Shown: piece by piece, positions 1 to 5,600 of the stretch
Layout of the letters: the number at the start of each line of letters is the position of its first letter
Position numbering within the stretch: the first letter of the stretch is position 1
Assembly: GCA_030589175.1 (NCBI GenBank)
Contig: JAUUWJ010000054.1
Location: forward strand, 1 to 5,809
Source of the DNA: Actinomycetes bacterium
Lineage (GTDB): Bacteria > Actinomycetota > Aquicultoria > SURF-47 > JAUUWJ01
Reading direction: 5' to 3'
DNA: 5,809 nt
Made by a program: the position numbers and the translations under genes
The notes under the pieces: generated by a model
What the model was told of the DNA's origin: nothing
Database searches by the model: none
What the model saw: only the letters and a program-made list of their open reading frames with translations

Positions 1-2
1 TC

Positions 3-650
3 GGCCATCTCTTGGAATACCACCCAGGCATCAGAGCCATTAAGTCTTATATCAAACAAGGAGAGATTGGCGAAATTCTCTATATTTATTCGCAAAGGTT
101 GAATTTAGGAAAAGTAAGAAGCGATGAGAATTGCTTGTGGAGCCTGGGTCCTCATGATATTTCGGTTATTCTAAGCCTTATAGGTAAAGAGCCTAAATCA
201 GTCGTTGCTACTGGCCAGAGCTATTTACAAAAAGAGATCGAAGACGTTGTTTTTCTAACAATGAGCTTTCCTAATAAGATTATGGCAAATGTTCATATAA
301 GCTGGTTAGATCCACATAAAGTGCGCAAATTCACAATTGCCGGCTCAAAGAAGATGGTCGTTTTCGATGATATGCAAAGCATGGAAAAGATAAAAGTTTA
401 TGACAAAGGTATAGGCCCTCCCAACAACTACCGCTCATACGGACGCGACCTACATTTGAGGTTTGGCGATATTTCGATTCCTCATATAAAAATGTCCGAG
501 CCGTTAAGAATCGAATGCTTACATTTCCTTGACTGCATCAAGAACAATAAAACGCCGATAAGCAGCGGCGAAGAAGGTTTAAAGGTCGTTAAGATCCTCG
601 AAGCCGCTCAGGAATCAATGAATAGAGAAGGGATCTTGGTTAATGTCTAA
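3..650 (+). CDS. Gfo/Idh/MocA-family NAD(P)-dependent oxidoreductase, probable UDP-sugar 3-dehydrogenase (5' partial)
   Basis: The reading frame is open to the left edge, so the true start and an estimated 100-130 residues (Rossmann fold and EKP motif) are missing. About 215 residues remain, beginning GHLLEYHPG; this HxxxYHP stretch is typical of WlbA/WbpB-type enzymes. The WSLGPHDISVI segment (about 138-170) carries the family's conserved catalytic His at 153-155 and following Asp at 156-158. The C-terminus (EPLRIECLHFLDCI, then the SGEEGLKVVKILEAAQ helix) is the usual Gfo/Idh/MocA ending. WlbA/WbpB oxidises C3 of UDP-GlcNAc-uronic acid with NAD to give the 3-keto sugar that a PLP aminotransferase then aminates. 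Here an acyltransferase, a 2-epimerase and a DegT aminotransferase follow, which supports that role over other family substrates. The stop overlaps the next gene by 8 bases, so translation is probably coupled. The family call is firm; the substrate is inferred from neighbours. Confidence 0.88.
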   Translation, partial: GHLLEYHPGIRAIKSYIKQGEIGEILYIYSQRLNLGKVRSDENCLWSLGPHDISVILSLIGKEPKSVVATGQSYLQKEIEDVVFLTMSFPNKIMANVHISWLDPHKVRKFTIAGSKKMVVFDDMQSMEKIKVYDKGIGPPNNYRSYGRDLHLRFGDISIPHIKMSEPLRIECLHFLDCIKNNKTPISSGEEGLKVVKILEAAQESMNREGILVNV

Positions 651-1374
651 GTCTATATCTAAGAAAGCTAAAATAGGCAAAAACTGCGTTTTTGGTGAAA
701 ATATTGTAATAGAAGACGGCGCTCAGCTTGGTAATGATATATCAATCGGTCACAATGTTGTTGTGCACAAAGGTACTGTTATTGGCAATGGTGTTTCTAT
801 AGGAAATGGAGCTGTCTTAGGCAAAGAACCAAAACTTGCTAAATTAACTACAGCCAAATCAACAACCCTCTCGCATCTAGAAATTGGTGCTGAATCTATA
901 GTTGGAGACGGTGCTGTTATCTTTAAGGGTAGTAATCTGGGAGGAAACATAATGATTGGTGATGGAGCTGAGGTAAGAGAAAGATGCAGTATCAGAGATT
1001 CCAGCTTGATTGGTCATAGAGTGACTGTTGAAAATGATGTAAGTATAGGAGCTTTTGTCAAAATTCAAACTGGTGCATATATAACATCAGAAACAAAAAT
1101 TGAAGATTACGTTTTCATTGCACCCATGGTTGTGACAACCAATGACAATTTCATGGGTCGAACTGAAAAACGTTTTAAGCTCAAGAAAGGACCTACTATT
1201 AAAAAAGCGGCAAGGATCGGAGCAAATGCTACCTTGCTACCTGGCATTGTTGTTGGCGAAGAGGTTTTTATAGCTGCAGGCTCATTAGTTTCAAAGGATA
1301 TCCCTGCAGGCAAGTTGGTGATGGGGGTACCGGCCAAAGTTATTAGAGACGTTTCAAAGGAAGAACTTTTATGA
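643..1374 (+). CDS. Left-handed beta-helix (hexapeptide repeat) acyltransferase, probable UDP-amino-sugar N-acetyltransferase (WbpD/WlbB-like)
   Basis: The 243-residue protein is built largely of hexapeptide repeats (IG-x-N/D-G pattern) that fold as a trimeric left-handed beta-helix and use acetyl-CoA. The C-terminal half is WbpD/WlbB-like: VVTTNDNF at 163-170, GPTIKKAARIGANATLLPG at 183-201 and the closing VMGVPAKVIRDV at 226-237. WbpD enzymes acetylate the 3-amino group of UDP-GlcNAc3NA. They are usually about 190 residues. This one is longer, with an N-terminal repeat block (8-60), a non-repeat loop around GKEPKLAKLTTAKSTT (60-75) and a second helix block (80-145). The ATG start is preceded by GAGAAGGGA (625-633) about 9 bases upstream. 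It overlaps the upstream oxidoreductase by 8 bases and the downstream epimerase by 4. Acyl transfer is well supported. Acetyl as donor and the sugar acceptor are inferred from context. Confidence 0.87.
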   Translation: MSKSISKKAKIGKNCVFGENIVIEDGAQLGNDISIGHNVVVHKGTVIGNGVSIGNGAVLGKEPKLAKLTTAKSTTLSHLEIGAESIVGDGAVIFKGSNLGGNIMIGDGAEVRERCSIRDSSLIGHRVTVENDVSIGAFVKIQTGAYITSETKIEDYVFIAPMVVTTNDNFMGRTEKRFKLKKGPTIKKAARIGANATLLPGIVVGEEVFIAAGSLVSKDIPAGKLVMGVPAKVIRDVSKEELL

Positions 1375-2483
1375 AAATCATATCAATTGTGGGCGCTAGA
1401 CCGAATTTTATTAAAGCGACTATGATTTCAAAAGAACTTCGCAAAAAGCATAAAGAGATTTTGATTCATACTGGTCAGCATTACGATACAAAACTTAACA
1501 AAATCTTTTTTGATCAGTTAGAAGTTCCTGAACCGAATTATTATCTTGGAGTTGGTTCAGGTACGCATGCCCAACAGACCGGCCAAATTATGATTCGAGC
1601 TGAGAAAATAATTATTAAAGAAAAGCCTAATTGGGTTATTGTTTATGGAGATATCAATTCTACTTTGGCCGGCGCGCTAGAGGCGGCGAAATTGAGCGTG
1701 CGCATTCCCCATGTTGAAGCTGGTATGCGAAACTACAATAACAAAACTCCAGAAGAGATCAATCGGATGCTTGTAGATCATTTATCAAGCCTTTTGTTTG
1801 CCCCAACGCAGTCAGCAGTCGAAAATCTAAAAAAAGAGAATCTAACAAGAGGTACCTACAAAACAGGAGATGTAATGTACGATGCCGTCTTAACCTATAA
1901 GTCATCTGCTGAAAAAAAATCAAAAATTCTGACGAAATTAAATTTGAAGCCACAGGGGTTTTTAGTTGCAACAATTCATCGGGCAGAAACAACTAATAAT
2001 ACAGCAAAGTTATCTTCAGTAATGAAGGCTTTTTCTAAAATTAACGAATCAATCATCTTTCCTGTCCATCCTCGTACACAGAGAGCAATTGAAGCACTAG
2101 GTGGTTTACATTTAGGGAGCGGAAACGTAAAAATGATTAATCCCGTGAGCTACTTTGATATGTTGAAACTAGTTAAAAATGCCCGCCTTTTAATTACTGA
2201 TTCTGGCGGGTTACAGAAAGAGGCCTATTTTCTCAAAACGCCTTGCGTTACATGTCTAGAAGACAATAATTGGCCAGAAACTACAACTGCTGGCGCAAAC
2301 CAGCTTATCGGAACAGACGTAAATGATATTTTAAATGCTGTAAAAAAACCTTACCAGAAAATAAAAAATGCTAATGAATTTGGTAATGGACATGCAGCAG
2401 AAAAGATAGTTGCTATTTTAGAGGAAGAGAGTAGCCAAGAATTAGAACCTCTTCTGGAAAAATCAGGTACTAGTGAGTCATAA
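1371..2483 (+). CDS. Non-hydrolysing UDP-N-acetylglucosamine 2-epimerase family protein (WecB/WbpI-like)
   Basis: The 370-residue protein has the GT-B-like fold of WecB-type epimerases, which invert C2 of a UDP-HexNAc by anti-elimination and re-addition of UDP. Visible motifs are GARPNFIKA (8-16), HTGQHYD (33-39), VYGDINSTLAG (91-101), HVEAGMR (114-120), TPEEINR (126-132), IHRAET (202-207), HPRT (233-236) and the UDP-binding DSGGLQKEA (277-285). By comparison with E. coli WecB, Asp94, Glu116, a Glu at 128/129 and His203 fill the catalytic positions. The usual R-[DE]-x-T-E-R-P-E loop is replaced by LEDNNWPETTTAG (296-308), closer to the TEWPE form of WbpI-type enzymes. In this cassette the likely substrate is UDP-GlcNAc3NAcA, giving the manno epimer; plain UDP-GlcNAc remains possible. 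The ATGA start overlaps the previous stop, with AAGGA (1357-1361) 9 bases upstream. The last 20 or so residues are a charged tail (EEESSQELEPLLEKSG). Confidence 0.92.
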   Translation: MKIISIVGARPNFIKATMISKELRKKHKEILIHTGQHYDTKLNKIFFDQLEVPEPNYYLGVGSGTHAQQTGQIMIRAEKIIIKEKPNWVIVYGDINSTLAGALEAAKLSVRIPHVEAGMRNYNNKTPEEINRMLVDHLSSLLFAPTQSAVENLKKENLTRGTYKTGDVMYDAVLTYKSSAEKKSKILTKLNLKPQGFLVATIHRAETTNNTAKLSSVMKAFSKINESIIFPVHPRTQRAIEALGGLHLGSGNVKMINPVSYFDMLKLVKNARLLITDSGGLQKEAYFLKTPCVTCLEDNNWPETTTAGANQLIGTDVNDILNAVKKPYQKIKNANEFGNGHAAEKIVAILEEESSQELEPLLEKSGTSES

Positions 2484-2540
2484 AGATATCTCTGTTAGAT
2501 TAATTTAGCTCAATAACTTATCAGGTTTGAAGGAGGGGTA
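2484..2540 (+). other. 57-base spacer inside the sugar cassette
   Basis: This is the only real gap between the four sugar genes; the others overlap. I see no convincing terminator hairpin or strong sigma-70 promoter in it, apart from the small palindrome AGATATCT (2484-2491). The simplest reading is read-through from the epimerase gene, with the aminotransferase translated from its own strong ribosome-binding site. Confidence 0.5.
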
Positions 2541-2543
2541 TTG
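2530..2543 (+). promoter_or_regulatory. Strong Shine-Dalgarno with TTG start codon
   Basis: AAGGAGG at 2530-2536 is a near-perfect anti-16S match and lies four bases before TTG at 2541. The spacing is a little short. This site decides the aminotransferase start, which has no ATG or GTG alternative near the N-terminus. It is also the strongest ribosome-binding site in the window. Confidence 0.8.
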
Positions 2544-3632
2544 ATTCCTCTACTGGATCTTAAAGCTCATTATGAGACGATAAAAGAAGAAATTGACAAA
2601 GCGGTGGCAAAGGTCATAGATAGCACGAACTTTATTTTAGGACCTGAAGTTCAAGCGCTTGAGCAGGAGACTGCTTCTTATTGCCAAACCAAGTTCGCCA
2701 TAGGTGTTGCTTCAGGAACAGATGCTCTCGAACTCACTCTAGTCGCTTGTGGAATTAGTGCAGGCGATGAAGTCATTACAACACCATTTTCTTTTATAGC
2801 GACTGCTGATACCATTGTACGCGCTGGAGCCAAGCCGGTATTCGCAGATATTCTCTCTGACTCATTCAATATTGACCCAGAAAAAATAGAAGAAAAAATA
2901 AATTCAAAAACCAAAGCGATAATGCCAGTTCATTTATTCGGCCAACCGGCAGAGATGAGCAAAATAATGGATATAGCCAGAGAGCATGGTTTAAAAGTAA
3001 TTGAGGATTGTGCTCAGGCAATCGGTGCCGAGTCTAATAGTAAAAGAGTCGGCTCATTTGGAGACACAGGTTGCCTAAGCTTTTTCCCTTCGAAAAATCT
3101 AGGCTGCTTTGGTGATGGTGGAATGGTAGTAACGAATAGCAAAGAGATTGCTGAAAATATTAGACTCCTAAGAAAACATGGTATTAAGGACAAATATAAT
3201 AGCTCAGTTATAGGTTTCAATAGCCGTTTAGATGAACTTCAAGCAGCCGTATTGAAAGTAAAGTTAAAATATTTGGATAAGTGGACTGAAAAACGCCAGA
3301 AAGTAGCCTCTATTTATGAGAGTTTATTAAAAGATAGTTTAGTAAAAACATCTTTAACTGCTTCTTCAATTCGTCATGTCTATAATCAATATACAATAAA
3401 AACCTCTAACAGAGATGAGTTATTTAAGTGGCTTAAAGAAAAAGAGATAGGCGCGGCAATTTACTATCCAGCCCCTTTTCACCTGCAAGATGTCTTCGCT
3501 TACTTGGGATATAAAAAAGGAGATTTTCCTGAAGCAGAGAAAGCGGCCAAAGAAGTTATCTCTCTACCTATCTATCCAGAACTTACTGAAGAACAAATCA
3601 AAGAAGTCGTATCAGCTATCGATTCTTCATAA
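2541..3632 (+). CDS. DegT/DnrJ/EryC1 PLP-dependent sugar aminotransferase (WbpE/WlbC-like)
   Basis: The 363-residue protein is a fold-type I PLP enzyme that aminates a keto-sugar nucleotide, normally with glutamate as donor. It opens with IPLLDLKAHY, the standard family N-terminus. ILGPEVQALE (32-41) and the phosphate-binding ASGTDALE (57-64) follow. IEDCAQAIGAE (154-164) holds Asp156, which contacts the pyridine nitrogen. SFFPSKNLG (180-188) carries the internal-aldimine Lys185, the same number as in P. aeruginosa WbpE. GFNSRLDELQAA (225-236) and SLPIYPELTEEQI (341-353) complete the signature. The TTG start is forced: an in-frame stop lies at 2514-2516, no other start lies between it and 2541, and an internal start would lose the N-terminal motif. 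Beside the 3-dehydrogenase gene, it would convert the 3-keto to the 3-amino sugar before acetylation. It is the last gene of the cassette. Confidence 0.93.
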   Translation: MIPLLDLKAHYETIKEEIDKAVAKVIDSTNFILGPEVQALEQETASYCQTKFAIGVASGTDALELTLVACGISAGDEVITTPFSFIATADTIVRAGAKPVFADILSDSFNIDPEKIEEKINSKTKAIMPVHLFGQPAEMSKIMDIAREHGLKVIEDCAQAIGAESNSKRVGSFGDTGCLSFFPSKNLGCFGDGGMVVTNSKEIAENIRLLRKHGIKDKYNSSVIGFNSRLDELQAAVLKVKLKYLDKWTEKRQKVASIYESLLKDSLVKTSLTASSIRHVYNQYTIKTSNRDELFKWLKEKEIGAAIYYPAPFHLQDVFAYLGYKKGDFPEAEKAAKEVISLPIYPELTEEQIKEVVSAIDSS

Positions 3633-3658
3633 TTGCTTTCTATAGATCCTACTAAACG

Positions 3659-4030
3659 CTATGAACGAACAGTTATCAAAAGTCCGATAATAATAACGGA
3701 AGTTCCTAACCAACGCCAAAGACTAACTTGTTCTTTTAAAATAGCTGAAGATAAAAACAGGACTATCACAAAAGTAAGGCCGGCAAAAGGATAAACAAAA
3801 CTTAAGCTTTCCCGTGAAAGAACAATTAACCAAGCTAATGCTGCCATTCCATATAGAAAACAGCCAAACCATATTAACGGGTTCTTTGCAGTTTTTACTA
3901 TAAAAGGCGCGATACCTTGTAGGCTGAAAGTGTCAATGCTTCCGACATTGTTCATGCCATATTTCAGAACTACCTGTCCAATTGCTGCAAATATTAAACT
4001 TATAAATACAATAATTATTGATTTGAACAT
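3659..4030 (-). CDS. Four-helix DMT-superfamily membrane protein (EamA/ArnE-like; possible lipid-linked sugar flippase subunit)
   Basis: The 123-residue protein has four predicted membrane helices at roughly 4-24, 51-71, 78-98 and 104-121. This is the size and layout of SMR/ArnE-type half transporters, which work as dimers. AAIGQVVLKYGM (15-26) is the usual first-helix signature. LSFVYPFAGLTFVIV (76-90) and ILKEQVSLWRWLG (97-109) match the conserved third-helix and fourth-helix entry segments of EamA-like proteins. Aligned on the shared glycine (Gly18 here, Gly17 in EmrE), the proton-coupled Glu14 of SMR drug exporters is Ala15. That argues against a cationic-drug antiporter and fits ArnE/ArnF-type undecaprenyl-linked aminosugar flippases. 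The gene converges on the sugar cassette with a 26-base gap, which mildly supports a glycan role. The ATG is the only good start; its Shine-Dalgarno is weak (GTGAG about 12 bases upstream). Substrate unknown. Confidence 0.82.
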   Translation of the reverse strand: MFKSIIIVFISLIFAAIGQVVLKYGMNNVGSIDTFSLQGIAPFIVKTAKNPLIWFGCFLYGMAALAWLIVLSRESLSFVYPFAGLTFVIVLFLSSAILKEQVSLWRWLGTSVIIIGLLITVRS

Positions 4031-4052
4031 ATTTGTATAATACTCACTTATT

Positions 4053-4083
4053 ATTATAACTCTTTGGCACTAACTTTTTGCAA
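4053..4083 (-). promoter_or_regulatory. Candidate promoter for the EamA/ArnE-like gene
   Basis: Reading the minus strand, a perfect -10 box TATAAT occupies 4058-4053. A TTGCAA -35-like box at 4083-4078 is separated from it by 19 bases, longer than optimal. Transcription would start near 4046, leaving a leader of about 16 bases before the ATG at 4030. Confidence 0.35.
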
Positions 4084-4113
4084 AACATTTAAATAATGAT
4101 GTAAATTTAGCGT

Positions 4114-4142
4114 AAAAAAAGCTAGTACTCGCAATCTAGCTT
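4114..4142 (-). terminator. Intrinsic-terminator-like hairpin, minus strand
   Basis: AAGCTAG (4119-4125) and CTAGCTT (4136-4142) form a perfect 7-bp stem with a 10-base loop. On the minus strand the stem runs into seven consecutive T (4120-4114), the layout of a Rho-independent terminator; two of those T are also the base of the stem. On the plus strand no T tract follows, so the signal is one-directional. The stem has only three G-C pairs, so it may be weak. It lies upstream of the minus-strand membrane gene rather than after a known gene, so it could be an attenuator, the end of a short RNA, or a block on antisense transcripts from radA. Confidence 0.5.
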
Positions 4143-4184
4143 ACAAGAAAGTCTTATTAAAGCCCTCGATGGCTAAAAAACTTC

Positions 4185-4214
4185 TTTATAGTGCCTATTA
4201 GCAAAAATAAGCAA
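4185..4214 (-). promoter_or_regulatory. Weak candidate minus-strand promoter upstream of the hairpin
   Basis: On the minus strand TTGCTT (4214-4209) and TATAAA (4190-4185) are separated by 18 bases. The -10 matches consensus at five of six positions, but the -35 at only three. A transcript starting near 4178 would reach the T tract after roughly 65 bases. Chance occurrence is possible in such AT-rich sequence. Confidence 0.22.
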
Positions 4215-4221
4215 CTAGTTA

Positions 4222-4240
4222 TTAGCTTTTTACCAGCTAA
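4222..4240. promoter_or_regulatory. TTAGCT-N7-AGCTAA dyad upstream of radA (possible operator)
   Basis: A perfect 6-bp inverted repeat with a 7-base spacer ends 18 bases before the radA start and sits where the -35 region would be. No T tract follows on either strand, so it does not look like a terminator. A regulator-binding site for radA-disA or for both divergent genes is possible. It does not match the LexA boxes I know. Confidence 0.3.
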
Positions 4241-4243
4241 ATA

Positions 4244-4258
4244 TGCTATTTTTAAGAT
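4244..4258 (+). promoter_or_regulatory. Candidate extended -10 for radA-disA (possibly leaderless)
   Basis: TGCTATTTT (4244-4252) reads as an extended -10 (TG-N-TATTTT). Seven bases downstream is the A of the radA ATG at 4259, so the mRNA could start at or next to the start codon. A competing box is TATGCT (4242-4247) with TTATTA (4219-4224) 17 bases upstream, giving a leader of a few bases. Both matches are weak. The lack of a Shine-Dalgarno before radA fits either. Confidence 0.28.
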
Positions 4259-5593
4259 ATGGCAAAAGTAAAATATGCGTTCGTTTGTTCGGAATGTGGA
4301 TATTTATCTCCTCAGTGGTTAGGCCGTTGCCCTGACTGCTCTCAATTTAACACCATGGCCGAAGAGGAAATGAAAAATCCTTTTGAAGAAACGAAGCATT
4401 CTACAAATAGAGCAGTAGCTATAACAGAAGTTAAATCAGCCCAGGTGAATAGGAGTGTGTCCGGGATAAAAGAGTTTGACCGGCTATTGGGAGGCGGTAT
4501 AGTAAACTCCAGCTTGGTTTTGTTGGGCGGCGCCCCCGGTATAGGCAAATCTACTCTTCTCCTGCAGTTGGCTTCAAAACTAGCCGGAAATAACATCAAA
4601 GTGCTCATCGCTAGCGGCGAAGAATCGGAGGAGCAAATAAAGATTAGAGCTGACCGTATTTCAAATATGTCGTCAAATTTATATGTTTTGGCTGAGAACA
4701 ACTTAGAAGCCATAGAACAACAAGCCGATGAACTAAAAGCCGATGTCCTTATAATTGACTCAATTCAGACAATGTTTCTTCCCCATATATCAAGTGCACC
4801 AGGTAGTGTCAGCCAAGTAAGAGAGTGTACCGCTAAACTTACGAAGATAGCTAAAAGTAAATCTAGAATTGTTTTCATAATCGGCCATGTTACAAAAGAA
4901 GGAGCAATTGCCGGCCCGAGAATTCTCGAGCACATGGTAGACACGGTACTTTACTTCGAAGGAGACTCATTTCATAACCATAGGATAATAAGGGCAGTTA
5001 AGAACCGATTTGGCTCAACAAACGAAATAGCCGTTTTTAACATGGCTGAAGATGGCTTAAGGGAAATCAATAACCCCAGTGAAATATTTCTTTCTAACAA
5101 GGCAAATGAAAACGGATCAACTATTACGGCTGCCGTAGAAGGGAGTAGGGCTTTGCTTGTTGAAATCCAAGCTCTTGTCTGTAATTCGACATACCCTAAT
5201 CCCAGGCGTCAAAGCGCAGGCCTTGACTATAATCGCATAGCTATTATAATAGCAGTACTACAGAAAAGGGCCGGTCTGTCTCTGTCTGACAAAGATATTT
5301 ATGCTAACGTAGCCGGTGGTTTAAGAGTATTCGAAGCGGCAGCCGATCTTGCTATTGCCCTATCAATTGCTTCAAGCCTAAAGAATAGAGAAGCTCCTGC
5401 CGATACAATAGTGTTTGGCGAGCTGGGCCTCTCCGGCGAAATCCGGCAAGTAAACAATATCGAACTAAGGCTTAAAGAAGCTTTAAAGTTGGGTATCAAG
5501 AAAGCAATATTACCCAAAACCAAAGTAAAGGTTAAGGGAATGGATTTACAAGCGGTAGAGAATATTAGCCAAGCTCTTGATTATTTGAGTTGA
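4259..5593 (+). CDS. radA: DNA repair/recombination protein RadA (Sms)
   Basis: The 444-residue protein has normal RadA length and all its landmarks. It opens with a C4 zinc finger (Cys10, Cys13, Cys24, Cys27). Walker A GAPGIGKST (91-99, Lys97) and Walker B LIIDSIQ (164-170) form the RecA-like ATPase. GHVTKEGAIAGPR (209-221) and the RadA-specific KNRFG motif (248-252) follow. The C-terminal Lon-protease-like scaffold domain (about 290-444) contains AGLDYNRIAII (320-330) and FGELGLSGEIRQV (386-398). RadA is a DnaB-type helicase that promotes branch migration at recombination intermediates in repair and transformation. The ATG start gives the standard MAKxKxxFVC opening, yet no Shine-Dalgarno lies before it. 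disA follows 7 bases after the stop, the arrangement seen in Bacillus subtilis, where RadA and DisA are functionally linked. I see nothing broken. Confidence 0.97.
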   Translation: MAKVKYAFVCSECGYLSPQWLGRCPDCSQFNTMAEEEMKNPFEETKHSTNRAVAITEVKSAQVNRSVSGIKEFDRLLGGGIVNSSLVLLGGAPGIGKSTLLLQLASKLAGNNIKVLIASGEESEEQIKIRADRISNMSSNLYVLAENNLEAIEQQADELKADVLIIDSIQTMFLPHISSAPGSVSQVRECTAKLTKIAKSKSRIVFIIGHVTKEGAIAGPRILEHMVDTVLYFEGDSFHNHRIIRAVKNRFGSTNEIAVFNMAEDGLREINNPSEIFLSNKANENGSTITAAVEGSRALLVEIQALVCNSTYPNPRRQSAGLDYNRIAIIIAVLQKRAGLSLSDKDIYANVAGGLRVFEAAADLAIALSIASSLKNREAPADTIVFGELGLSGEIRQVNNIELRLKEALKLGIKKAILPKTKVKVKGMDLQAVENISQALDYLS

Positions 5594-5600
5594 TTTTAAT

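Larger units (their letters stand above)
4031..4258. other. 228-base divergent intergenic region between the membrane-protein gene and radA
   Basis: This is the largest non-coding stretch in the window and is very AT-rich. It contains the minus-strand terminator-like hairpin, the TTAGCT dyad, promoter-like boxes in both directions, and a second small stem AGCC-CTCGAT-GGCT (4161-4174). The pentamer TTAGC or its complement GCTAA recurs at 4107, 4172, 4198, 4222 and 4236. I recognise no tRNA, named riboswitch or coding ORF here. Confidence 0.6.

Noticed and set aside
750..1337. Minus-strand open frames opposite the acyltransferase gene
   Set aside because: They lie fully opposite a well-supported gene, show no recognisable domain and lack ribosome-binding sites; they are shadows of it.
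3676..3705. TCCG/CGGA hairpin near the end of the minus-strand gene as a terminator
   Set aside because: The stem is only 4 bp, lies within the coding sequence and has no T tract.
3659..4030. Multidrug SMR exporter (EmrE/SugE)
   Set aside because: The essential first-helix Glu is Ala15 and the conserved segments fit the EamA/ArnE group better.
4110..4180. Guanidine-type (mini-ykkC) riboswitch before a small SMR-like gene
   Set aside because: Two small stems are present, but their loops do not show the ACGR motif, and the protein lacks the SMR glutamate. No known riboswitch consensus is recognisable.
4031..4258. LexA/SOS box upstream of radA
   Set aside because: I found neither a GAAC-N4-GTTC type box nor an E. 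coli-type CTGT-N8-ACAG box in the region, so SOS control is not supported.
4342..4713. 123-codon minus-strand open frame opposite radA
   Set aside because: It is antisense to the RadA ATPase domain, whose motifs are intact, and its translation has no recognisable features.
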